Shown: positions 17,368 to 24,369 of the stretch, piece by piece
How the letters are laid out: the number at the start of each line of letters is the position of its first letter
Numbering within the stretch: position 1 is the first letter of the stretch
Assembly (NCBI GenBank): GCA_017619375.1
Contig: JAFZSL010000015.1
Span: 1 to 41,100, forward strand
Reading direction: 5' to 3'
Source: Prevotella sp.
GTDB taxonomy: Bacteria > Bacteroidota > Bacteroidia > Bacteroidales > Bacteroidaceae
Length of the DNA stretch: 41,100 nt
The notes under the pieces: model-generated
Seen by the model: only the letters and a program-made list of their open reading frames with translations
Told to the model about the DNA's origin: nothing
The model's database searches: none
Made by a program: the position numbers and the translations under genes

Positions 17368-17919
17368 ATGCGAATCTGTGTTTTCTGCTCTGCCAACAAT
17401 GACATCGACCCCCGTTATTTCGACTTGGCACGTGAGTTGGGCCAATGGATGGGCCGCCACGGCCATCTGTTGGTGTATGGCGGCTGCGACCTGGGGCTGA
17501 TGGAGTGTGTGGCGGAGGCAGTGAAGCAGAGCGGCGGCCAGGTGGTCGGTGTCATCCCCTCGCGCCTGGAGCAGGGTGGCCACACCTCGCAACATATCGA
17601 TGTGCGCATCCTCTGTGAGACATTGGCCCAGCGCAAGGAACTGATGCTGGAGAACAGCGATGTGGCGGTGGCGCTGCCCGGAGGCCTTGGCACCCTCGAC
17701 GAGGTGTTCTCCATGGTGGCCGAGGGCACGTTGTCCTACCATGACAAGCGCGTGGTGGTGTACAATATGGATGGTTTCTGGGACGACCTGCGCACGCTGC
17801 TCGACCATTTGCAGGAGCGTGGCCTGATGAGGGGTGACTACCACCGCCTCATCACATTCGCCACCACCCTCGACGAGGTGGTGGCGGAGATGGGTGATGC
17901 TTCAACGAAGAAGCCTTAA
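17368..17919 (+). CDS. LOG-family protein (putative nucleotide 5'-monophosphate phosphoribohydrolase)
   Basis: 183 residues, normal for the LOG/TIGR00730 family. The Rossmann start (RICVFCSANND), GGCDLGLMECVAEA and the signature PGGLGTLDE (Pro104 onward) are all present; the signature's Gly and Glu residues form the catalytic and phosphate site in known members, which hydrolyse cytokinin riboside monophosphates or related purine nucleotides to free base and ribose phosphate. In gut-type Bacteroidetes the physiological substrate is uncertain. It is divergent from the HAD gene. Its stop overlaps the stop of the convergent gene at 17916. Confidence 0.9.
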   Translation: MRICVFCSANNDIDPRYFDLARELGQWMGRHGHLLVYGGCDLGLMECVAEAVKQSGGQVVGVIPSRLEQGGHTSQHIDVRILCETLAQRKELMLENSDVAVALPGGLGTLDEVFSMVAEGTLSYHDKRVVVYNMDGFWDDLRTLLDHLQERGLMRGDYHRLITFATTLDEVVAEMGDASTKKP

Positions 17920-18338
17920 CAATCTGCTTTCTTGATATACATGTATTTCGGGTATTGCCCGAGGACAAACAAGGTGACTGGGCACAGCCAGATGTCTCTG
18001 TTGAATCCCTCCAGGCCAGTCACCTCATAAGTGCTTCCACCGGTCAGGGAGTGTTCTTGTTGTATCAACTTGGCATAGCCGGGATGGTCCTCTTCCTCGT
18101 CGGCGGGTATCACATCGACGATGGTCATGATGTCGTCGTCTGACAGGAAGGCGCACAATTCGTCAGCACCTTCCACCATCAACAGGTTGTGGTGGTCAAA
18201 AGGCCAGTTGGGGAAATCCACGTACCATAAGCCGTCTTCCTCGTGGTTGAACTGGATGCGATACTCTTTTTTCTGTCCGAAAACACTCTTTGCCATTGTG
18301 GCAGCACCTTTGAGTAAATCACTGATTGTGTAATTCAT
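17916..18338 (-). CDS. Conserved hypothetical protein, DUF6717-like
   Basis: 140 residues, acidic, no signal peptide. The central pattern YRIQFNHEEDGLWYVDFPNWPF...NLLMVEGADELCAFLSDDD resembles a family of small Bacteroidetes proteins (I recall it as DUF6717; not verified). The C-terminus has aromatic strands (FNRDIWLCPVTLFVLGQYPKYMYIKK). An alternative start is Met15 at 18296. A -7-like GATATTTG box is at 18378-18371. It converges on the LOG gene, and the bases TTAA at 17916-17919 contain both stop codons. Function unknown. Confidence 0.75.
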   Translation of the reverse strand: MNYTISDLLKGAATMAKSVFGQKKEYRIQFNHEEDGLWYVDFPNWPFDHHNLLMVEGADELCAFLSDDDIMTIVDVIPADEEEDHPGYAKLIQQEHSLTGGSTYEVTGLEGFNRDIWLCPVTLFVLGQYPKYMYIKKADC

Positions 18339-18440
18339 AAATGAAATTTTAGTTGGCGAAATTTTATTTACAAATATCGTGCCTTTTTTTATACCATAAT
18401 TATGTTGCCATCCCTTATTTTAGAATCAGGATTTTTTCTC

Positions 18441-18476
18441 CTGAAGTCGTAAGGGCGGGTCTTGCCCCGCCCTAAC
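18441..18476. repeat. GC-rich dispersed palindrome, copy 2
   Basis: CTGAAGTCGTAAGGGCGGG then TCTTGCCCCGCCC: the plus-strand orientation of the family, with an inverted GGGCGGG/CCCGCCC pair. It lies between two minus-strand genes, downstream of the radical SAM gene. Confidence 0.75.
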
Positions 18477-18513
18477 ACCGGAATGTCCCTCGAAGTTCGC
18501 TCAAAAAGTCACA

Positions 18514-19947
18514 TCATAATGCTGCTTTTCCCATGATTGATTTCATGCTTGTCGTGAGAGAGGATTTTGCCTGATGGGACGTTTTCCTGCCCTTCGTGTT
18601 GGCCAGCAGGGTTTCCAAGACAGGCAACATCCGGTTGAGATTCCCATAACGGATCATGAAGTTCCAGAATGGCTCGAATTTCTTCCATCCACCCATGTAG
18701 AACAGGTGTGCCAGTTGCTGTTTCAGATTGTCGTGGCCAAAGCTTGCACGGAAGATGTTGCTCCAGGAATAGAATTCCTTGTATGCCCAGTCATAGCCCT
18801 GCTTCAGTTCTTCCGGCGAGAGTCCCATGGTTTTGTAAACCACCGTGCGCGTGTCATATTTGCTCCAGTCGTAGGACGTGATGCGTCCTTCACGCTCCAT
18901 CTGCTGGAACAGCCGCGTTCCCGGATAGGGTGTGAGGATGTGGAAGGTGGCCGTGGTGATGCTGTGCTCGATGCCCCAGTCCACCGTACGTCGGAACACG
19001 TCCTTGTCATCGTGGTCGAGACCGAACACGAAACTGCCGTTGATCATGATTCCCAGGCTGTGCAGGCGTTCCACGGCGGCCACATAGTCCTTGGAGAGGT
19101 TCTGCAGCTTGTTGCTCGAACGGAGGTTCTCGGGAGAGAACGTCTCGAAGCCAAGGAAGACGCTGCGCAGGCCCGCTTCGGCTGCCTTCTCTATCAAGTC
19201 GCCCTTCAGCACGGAGGCGACGGTGGCGGCACTCTGGAACACGCGCCCCATGCCTCGCATGCCCTCGAAGAGTTCTGCTGCGAAACGGGGATTGCCCAAC
19301 AGATGGTCGTCGAGGAAATAGAGGTGGCGTCCTGGCAGACGGTCAATCTCCGCCAGCGCCTCATCGACACGTTGCGTGTAAAACGACTTCCCCTCGCCAT
19401 AGAATGCATCCTTGTAGCAGAAGTCGCAATGATGAGGACATCCGCGCGACACCACGAGCGAATTGGGCACGAAGTATTTCTCCCGTTTGATGAGGTCGCG
19501 GCGCACCGGTGGCATATCCTCTATGGACCGCCATAGGGCCACATAACGCTTCTGTGGATGACCTTCGCGGAGGTCGTTGACAAACCGGGGGAATGCCTCC
19601 TCGCCTGGTCCCAGCAGGATGGTGTCGGCATGCTGAGCCGCCTCGTCGGGCAACGACGTGACATGAAGCCCGCCCATGGCCACATAAGTTCCTTGCTGAC
19701 GGTAGTGGTCGGCTATCTTGTAGGCGCGGTAGGCATTGGTCACATACACCTGGATGCAGACCAAATCCGGGGTGTCGTCAAGTGTCAACTTCTCTACGTG
19801 CTGGTCCACTATTTCCACTTCGTCGTCGTCACGGAAATAAGCCGCCAGCGTGGCGAGACCCAATGGCGGGAACAACGAATATTTGATGGGGCGCCAATAT
19901 GGGCTGTCGGCTTCCTGCAAGGAAGGCAATATCATTTTTACTTTCAT
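18514..19947 (-). CDS. B12-binding-domain radical SAM protein
   Basis: 477 residues. The N-terminal third (about 1-145) is a cobalamin-binding Rossmann domain: PPLGLATLAAYF, VEIVDQHVE, VCIQVYVTNAYRAYKIAD, VAMGGLHVTSLPDEA, ADTILLGPGEEAFP. The canonical DxHxxG cobalamin motif is not visible, so B12 may not be bound through histidine. The radical SAM core follows with Cys170-x3-Cys174-x2-Cys177 (CPHHCDFC) for the 4Fe-4S cluster, then the TIM-barrel strands (FLDDHLLGNPRF, GLRSVFLGFETFSP, FVFGLDHDD). Members modify lipids, porphyrins or natural products; the substrate here is unknown. The C-terminal 130 residues are family-specific. No partner gene in the same transcript is obvious. Confidence 0.9.
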   Translation of the reverse strand: MKVKMILPSLQEADSPYWRPIKYSLFPPLGLATLAAYFRDDDEVEIVDQHVEKLTLDDTPDLVCIQVYVTNAYRAYKIADHYRQQGTYVAMGGLHVTSLPDEAAQHADTILLGPGEEAFPRFVNDLREGHPQKRYVALWRSIEDMPPVRRDLIKREKYFVPNSLVVSRGCPHHCDFCYKDAFYGEGKSFYTQRVDEALAEIDRLPGRHLYFLDDHLLGNPRFAAELFEGMRGMGRVFQSAATVASVLKGDLIEKAAEAGLRSVFLGFETFSPENLRSSNKLQNLSKDYVAAVERLHSLGIMINGSFVFGLDHDDKDVFRRTVDWGIEHSITTATFHILTPYPGTRLFQQMEREGRITSYDWSKYDTRTVVYKTMGLSPEELKQGYDWAYKEFYSWSNIFRASFGHDNLKQQLAHLFYMGGWKKFEPFWNFMIRYGNLNRMLPVLETLLANTKGRKTSHQAKSSLTTSMKSIMGKAAL

Positions 19948-19963
19948 ACACTTTTGCTTGGTA

Positions 19964-20119
19964 GATACACACCGCCCTTATGTTCACTGTTTGTGTGCAT
20001 CAATTAATGATTTGTCATATGGAATTTATGTCTGTTTGAGCAAATAGTGGTGTTGGTTATCCCCTCTCCTCAAGGTCTCAAGGGTAGGGGAGATGCACAC
20101 CACCCTTTTGCTCACTGTC
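19964..20119. repeat. Imperfect 28-bp direct repeat pair
   Basis: 19964-19991 and 20092-20119 match at 23 of 28 positions (GAT.CACACC.CCCTT.TG.TCACTGT). They flank the upstream region of the radical SAM gene; no role is evident. Confidence 0.6.
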
Positions 20120-20150
20120 TACTTCTTAAAGTGGACTCAGTTATGAGTCA

Positions 20151-20711
20151 TTATTGATTTTGTCTAAATTTAATCTTATTGAATCCCTTCACCAGCGATT
20201 TCATCCATCCATACCAATCTACCGGTGTCGTCCATACATGTTTCCAATGCCAACCATCATTGGCGCGGAATATCTTGAATCCATTTTTCTTATAGACGGG
20301 GGTATTTGGATAAGGTTTTTTATGTTTGAAGTCCGACACCCAGTCGTTGCCATCGTAAATGGCGATATGACCAAAACTGCTTTCCTCGTTCTGGGGCATA
20401 ACGGCGATGTCGCCTTTCATGGGCTTATACTCATTTGTTGATATCTCATTGAATCCCATCTGTGGCAAGGTGTTTTCGTAAGCATAAGCGGGAACGAGTC
20501 CGATGGGGCAACCTCCCCTCCACATCGCCTTCGTCACATACCAGGCGCACATGGAACGTGATTTGATTGCCGTATGGTTTGTCACGTATGCTACTGTCTT
20601 TTCATTGCTGTAGCGGTAAGGCAGATGGTTCCAGACGAGGATGGCGGCGATGACGATGATGATGACTTTTGTTCTTCTTTTCATTTTTACGATTTTTTTA
20701 GTTTTCAACAT
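20151..20711 (-). CDS. Membrane-anchored CHAP-type cysteine amidase-like protein
   Basis: 186 residues. Residues 12-27 (RRTKVIIIVIAAILVW) form an N-terminal membrane anchor with a positively charged start, no clear cleavage site. The rest looks like a small papain-fold CHAP/NlpC-P60-type domain: SRSMCAWYVTKAMWRGGCP (candidate nucleophile Cys55), KPMKGDIAVMP, FGHIAIYDGN (His115) and DWVSDF (Asp127), in the order expected for Cys-His-Asp/Asn. Such domains cut peptidoglycan peptides or glycine amides, which suggests a cell-wall role at the periplasmic face. No immunity gene or secretion system is adjacent. Alternative start Met10 (20684). Family assignment is by motif only. Confidence 0.7.
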   Translation of the reverse strand: MLKTKKIVKMKRRTKVIIIVIAAILVWNHLPYRYSNEKTVAYVTNHTAIKSRSMCAWYVTKAMWRGGCPIGLVPAYAYENTLPQMGFNEISTNEYKPMKGDIAVMPQNEESSFGHIAIYDGNDWVSDFKHKKPYPNTPVYKKNGFKIFRANDGWHWKHVWTTPVDWYGWMKSLVKGFNKIKFRQNQ

Positions 20712-20732
20712 GATGTCTCTATTTTTACGCTA

Positions 20733-20764
20733 CAAAATTATTCTGTAATGCCAGGCTTTCCAAA
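20733..20764 (-). promoter_or_regulatory. Promoter of the CHAP-type gene
   Basis: TTTG (20764-20761), 20-base spacer, TAATTTTG (20740-20733) on the minus strand: full consensus. ATG 20711 lies 21 bases beyond the -7 box. Confidence 0.75.
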
Positions 20765-21030
20765 TAAAATTAAGCAATATGTATGAACACCTATGTTTCT
20801 TGTATGAGATGTGTTGTACGGCTGTTCTTGAAATCGATTTTGGCAATTTTGCTGATTCAAACTGTCTTGTTTGGAGCGATATGATATGAATCTATAATTT
20901 TTTCCATTCATTGGCATAGAAAAGGTTTGATATAAAGAGACATGAAAAGAGAAAAATCTATCACAAAACAAATAAGGCGCTGTATGTCAGGATGTTATAA
21001 AATATGGTGCCATCATGGGCCAATGACGGT
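20765..21030. other. Intergenic stretch without recognised gene
   Basis: Between the CHAP promoter and the stop of the sigma-like gene I see no convincing reading frame, RNA gene or terminator. Base composition is ordinary up to about 21050, where the C/T-rich, G-poor block begins. Confidence 0.5.
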
Positions 21031-21705
21031 TCAGGCGGCAGGGGGCAGTGCGTTATTTTCTGTCCCCTCTTCCTTCATCATCTTCATCATCTTCCTCAAC
21101 ACACGGTTTTTCTTGCTTTTCACACTATTTCCATTCTTATATCCTATCCTCCTTGCTATCTCCTCCATCTTGCATCCTTCCACATAATAACACTCCAGAA
21201 TCATCCTCTCCACATCCTTCAACTTATCCCACACCTTCTCCAATTTCTTGTACTTCTCCTCATCACATTCCTTCTTGCTCAACACCTCAAACATCTCCTC
21301 CAATCCATTCTCATCTTCATCCTTACCTCCGTATCCTCTTTCCATCATTACATCCAAACTCATCACATCCTCTTTCACCTTCCTCAAATAATGCATCCCG
21401 ATATTCCAACAAATTTTCGTCAAATACCACACCAAGTTTTCCTCTCTCAACTCAAAATCCTCATCCTTCATCTTCACCCACAACACCAAACATCCATCAT
21501 TATAAACCTCCTCCAAATCCTCATACCTCAAAAGTTTGAACTTCCCCACCATCTTTATAATCATGTGCTTCCTCTCTCCTTCCACCAACTTGTTGAAAAA
21601 AAGATTCCTCGCTTCCAAAAGCCTTTTCTTTTCTTCCTCCAGGCTCAACTTCTTCTCCTTTTTCTCACAACCCCACTTTTTCTTCACCTTACTCATATTT
21701 TTCAT
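21031..21705 (-). CDS. Sigma-70-like (ECF-type) factor in C-depleted DNA
   Basis: 224 residues. Residues about 55-110 look like sigma region 2 (LLRYEDLEEVYNDGCLVLWVK, NLVWYLTKICWNIGMHYLRK) and 165-212 like region 4 (VERMILECYYVEGCKMEEIARRIGY, then a basic recognition-helix stretch). The N-terminal 45 residues are a Lys/Glu-rich helix. The coding strand contains almost no C: about 18 G in 540 plus-strand bases (21181-21720 by eye count). The protein has no Gln, two Pro and two Thr, both Pro lying in the last few residues (ALPPAA), where composition returns to normal. All frames of the opposite strand are open for this reason. Start ATG 21705 or Met4. Target promoters unknown; no anti-sigma gene adjacent. 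Confidence 0.75.
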   Translation of the reverse strand: MKNMSKVKKKWGCEKKEKKLSLEEEKKRLLEARNLFFNKLVEGERKHMIIKMVGKFKLLRYEDLEEVYNDGCLVLWVKMKDEDFELREENLVWYLTKICWNIGMHYLRKVKEDVMSLDVMMERGYGGKDEDENGLEEMFEVLSKKECDEEKYKKLEKVWDKLKDVERMILECYYVEGCKMEEIARRIGYKNGNSVKSKKNRVLRKMMKMMKEEGTENNALPPAA

Positions 21706-21781
21706 AATTAATAATTAACAAGGTAATGGATGCTTTTCATCCATCAAATCTATCATCCACCCTAAAATGATTACAAAAAAA

Positions 21782-21834
21782 CCTGAGTTGTTGTGACGGA
21801 CACGAAATAACCTAAGTTGTGACGGACACGAAAT
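21782..21834. repeat. Short tandem repeat with identical 18-bp core
   Basis: TTGTGACGGACACGAAAT occurs at 21791-21808 and again at 21817-21834, each preceded by CCT(G/A)AGTT. It directly precedes a copy of the GC-rich palindrome. Confidence 0.8.
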
Positions 21835-21890
21835 TCGGGATGACAACATCAACGGGAGGGCACAAGACCCGCCCCTACGACTTTTGGGGA
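21835..21890. repeat. GC-rich dispersed palindrome, copy 3
   Basis: TCGGGATGACAACATCAACG, then GGGAGGGCACAAGAC, CCGCCCCTACGACTT and TTGGGGACAT: a minus-orientation copy of the element at 26917-26980, with similarity over about 55-60 bases beyond the core palindrome. Confidence 0.8.
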
Positions 21891-21970
21891 CATTAAGCCC
21901 TTGTCTCCATAGATTTGTCCTTGGAAACCGCTATTGGTCGAAAGGAATACGGGAGTTCGTCGAAAACCAT

Positions 21971-22001
21971 TTTGACATCGGCGGAATCCGTCCTAACTTT
22001 G
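21971..22001 (+). promoter_or_regulatory. Promoter of the TonB-domain gene
   Basis: TTTG at 21971-21974, 19-base spacer, TAACTTTG at 21994-22001: full consensus. The leader to ATG 22057 would be about 50 bases and A-rich. Confidence 0.8.
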
Positions 22002-22056
22002 CAAGTGAAAAAAATAACAAAACCCCAAACCATAAAAAAATAGAAAGGAAAAAGTC

Positions 22057-22446
22057 ATGAAAAAGTTATTCACCATTATCGCAGTTTGTTTGATGTCACT
22101 TCAGTTCGCCACCGCTCAGGACATCCATTTCGATGGAACCATTCAGGAGCAAATGCCGCAATTCGTTGGTGGAGAGGAGGCGTTGACCGATTGGATTGAG
22201 ACCAATATCTCTTACCCCCTGATGGCGGATGTCAACGCAGTCGAAGGCAAGGTGGTCGTGAAGTTCGACATCGATGAGGAAGGATACATCGACAACATCC
22301 AAGTGGAGGAATCCGCCGACCCGTTGTTCGCCGAAGAGGTGGTCGACAAACTCCAGGACATGCCGCAGTGGATTCCGGCCATGCAAAACGGAAGATGTGT
22401 GAAAGTGAGATACACATTGCCCATCTCCTTCTTCATGACCTTCTGA
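22057..22446 (+). CDS. Secreted TonB C-terminal-domain protein
   Basis: 129 residues: signal peptide (MKKLFTIIAVCLMSLQFATAQ) then a single TonB C-terminal domain. Typical family landmarks are PQFVGGEEALTDWIETNISYP, GKVVVKFDIDEEG, SADPLFAEEVVDKLQDMPQW and VKVRYTLPISF. It lacks the N-terminal membrane helix and Pro-rich linker of a true TonB, so it is a free periplasmic domain rather than an energy transducer; in Bacteroidetes such short proteins are frequent and of unclear role. It has its own strong promoter. It converges on the response regulator gene, with a 23-base gap between stops. Confidence 0.88.
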   Translation: MKKLFTIIAVCLMSLQFATAQDIHFDGTIQEQMPQFVGGEEALTDWIETNISYPLMADVNAVEGKVVVKFDIDEEGYIDNIQVEESADPLFAEEVVDKLQDMPQWIPAMQNGRCVKVRYTLPISFFMTF

Positions 22447-22469
22447 AGAAGGCAAGGCGGGTGCCCCCT

Positions 22470-23186
22470 TTACTTTCCCAGGAACTTGGTTTCGAGATAG
22501 GCTTGAAAGGCTTCTTTATACATGTCGCCGATGGGAAGATAGGTCTGGGCGTCCATGATGACACGGTTTTTGTTCACCTCTTGGATTTTTGAGAGGTTGA
22601 TGATATAGGAGCGGTGGATGCGCATGAAGCCATCCGGCAACCGCTCCTCCATTTTTTTCATCGACAGCAAGGTGATGATGGGTTTCGGCATCCCCTCTAT
22701 CCATACTTTCAGATATTCGCTCATCGCCTCTATGTAGCGGATGTCGGGAATGCTGACCTTGACGATGCGGTAGTCGGTCTTGAGGAAGATGTCCGACCCT
22801 TCCGTCACTTCTTTCCCTTCTTTCTGTCCCTCAAGCCTTTCCCTCAACCTGTTTGCCGCCCTTTGGAATTCTTGCAGGCCAAAGGGTTTCAGCAGATAGT
22901 CCACAGCGTTCACTCGGAAACCCTCCACGGCATATTCGGAGTAGGCCGTGGTGAAGATGACGAGTGGCGGTACGGCGAGCGACTTGATGAAGTCCATGCC
23001 GTTGAGGTCGGGCATGTTGATGTCGCAGAAGATGGCGTCCACCGTATCCTTTTCGAGGAACGCCCGGGCCTCCACCGCACTTTGGCACTGGGCCTGCAGT
23101 TCGAGGAACGGCACTTTCTTGATATAGGCAACGAGTTGTTGCAGAGCCAGTGGCTCATCGTCGATGGCGAGACAGCGAATGTTCAT
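22470..23186 (-). CDS. LytTR-family response regulator
   Basis: 238 residues. The receiver domain (1-120) has the acidic pair in LAIDDEP, the phospho-acceptor Asp55 in CDINMPDLNG, the Thr/Ser region FTTAYSEYA and Lys in LLKPF. A LytTR DNA-binding domain follows (about 135-238): DIFLKTDYRIVKVSIPDIRYIEAMSEYLKV, LLSMKKMEERLP, MRIHRSYIINLSKI. Its ATG overlaps the stop of the kinase gene in an ATGA, so the two are translationally coupled. It should activate transcription by binding 9-11-bp direct repeats two helical turns apart; such repeats stand upstream of this very operon (26828-26859). Confidence 0.93.
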   Translation of the reverse strand: MNIRCLAIDDEPLALQQLVAYIKKVPFLELQAQCQSAVEARAFLEKDTVDAIFCDINMPDLNGMDFIKSLAVPPLVIFTTAYSEYAVEGFRVNAVDYLLKPFGLQEFQRAANRLRERLEGQKEGKEVTEGSDIFLKTDYRIVKVSIPDIRYIEAMSEYLKVWIEGMPKPIITLLSMKKMEERLPDGFMRIHRSYIINLSKIQEVNKNRVIMDAQTYLPIGDMYKEAFQAYLETKFLGK

Positions 23187-24343
23187 TGGGTGATGGGGAT
23201 GATGAGTTCAACGGTATAGATGTCCGGGGTGTCGTCGATGTGCAGCGTGTAGTCGTTGTTGTAGAGCAGGTTGAGGCGTTCCTTGACATTGGCAAGGCCC
23301 ACGCCGCCTTTTTCCTCATTCGACTTGTCTGCTTTCGAGTTGCGGCATGAGAACAGCAGTTTGTCCTCCTTCACGTCAACCTTCATTTCTATGAATGATT
23401 CCTTCTGGTAACTGACGCCGTGCTTGAAGGCGTTCTCTATGAACGTGATGAGCATCAGCGGTGGCACCTTGCGGTCGGGCACCTCGCCGGGCAGGTCGAC
23501 GCTGATGCGTACCTTGTCGGTGTAGCGCAACTGCATCAGTGCGACATAATGGCGGATGAAGTCGAGTTCACGGGATAGCGGTACCCCCTGTTTGTTGCCC
23601 TCGTAGAGCACATAGCGCATCATCTTCGACAGTTCCAGGATGGTGTCTTTCGCTTTCTCCGGGTCGATGTCCACAAGTGCATGGATGTTGTTGAGCGTGT
23701 TCATGAAGAAGTGGGGGTTGATCTGATACCGCAGGTATTCCAACTGCTGTTCCAGGTTCTGCTTCTCCAGTTCCGCCAACCGCTGTCGGTCTTCACGGCT
23801 GCTGAAATACACCTTGATGCCGAGGTTGGCGCCAAACATGAGGAGGAGCGTGATGAGGGCGAGGATGTCGCGCTCGCCGACGATGGGGGGCGGGGTGTGC
23901 TTTCTGTGCGGCTTGTCGGGCATCGGCGGGCGTTCTCCCTCCATTTTCATCGGCGGTTCACCGAACGGTGGCCGCTCTTTTCCAAATTGTTCCATTGGCG
24001 GCCTGCCCCGTCTTTGTTCCCATCCTTTAGGCCTGTTGCTGCATTGGAAAACGACAAATGCGGCTATGACCACGGCCAAGAGGGAGAAATAGGCTGTGCG
24101 GCGGTGCCCATGCACCAGCATCGGAGCCAAGAGGAAATTATGGATGAGGAACAAAGCCAGGTATACAGCGAACAATCTCCACACGACGAACACTTCTGTC
24201 CAGTCAAACGTGAGGTTGGCATCGCTGACGGTACGCACATACAGGCTCAGCACCGGGGTTGCAAAGAGCAAGCCCCACACTGCCAAGTATGTCAGGTTCT
24301 CCCGTCGCGACTGTTTCATTCCAAATGGTATTCTCATTATCAT
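23183..24343 (-). CDS. LytS-type sensor histidine kinase
   Basis: 386 residues from ATG 24343, 26 bases after the upstream stop; the frame is open far upstream but that part is a shadow of the beta-helix gene. Four membrane helices are visible (YLAVWGLLFATPVLSLYV, VWRLFAVYLALFLIHNFLL, YFSLLAVVIAAFVVF, ILALITLLLMFGANLGI). Between helices 3 and 4 is a Pro/Arg-rich external or internal loop (RPPMEQFGKERPPFGEPP). The His_kinase domain has His211 in YQINPHFFMNTLNNIHALV; the ATPase N-box is ITFIENAFKHGVSY and the G-box is KGGVGLANVKERL. No separate periplasmic sensor domain is present, so sensing is probably by the membrane part or by a partner. Confidence 0.93.
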   Translation of the reverse strand: MIMRIPFGMKQSRRENLTYLAVWGLLFATPVLSLYVRTVSDANLTFDWTEVFVVWRLFAVYLALFLIHNFLLAPMLVHGHRRTAYFSLLAVVIAAFVVFQCSNRPKGWEQRRGRPPMEQFGKERPPFGEPPMKMEGERPPMPDKPHRKHTPPPIVGERDILALITLLLMFGANLGIKVYFSSREDRQRLAELEKQNLEQQLEYLRYQINPHFFMNTLNNIHALVDIDPEKAKDTILELSKMMRYVLYEGNKQGVPLSRELDFIRHYVALMQLRYTDKVRISVDLPGEVPDRKVPPLMLITFIENAFKHGVSYQKESFIEMKVDVKEDKLLFSCRNSKADKSNEEKGGVGLANVKERLNLLYNNDYTLHIDDTPDIYTVELIIPITQ

Positions 24344-24369
24344 AACGTGAGACGATGGGATATATTGTT

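Noticed and set aside
18574-19536. Plus-strand frame of 320 codons
   Set aside because: Antisense to the radical SAM gene, whose CxxxCxxC and cobalamin-domain motifs are clear.
20051-20092. Hairpin CCCCTCTCCTC / AGGGTAGGGG as terminator of the CHAP gene
   Set aside because: Two mismatches in the stem and no T-tract on the minus strand; could equally be part of a dispersed repeat.
21004-21711. Plus-strand frame of 235 codons opposite the sigma-like gene, rich in His, Leu and Pro
   Set aside because: The plus strand lacks G, so TAG and TGA stops hardly occur and several frames stay open; the minus-strand frame has sigma region 2 and 4 patterns, this one has none.
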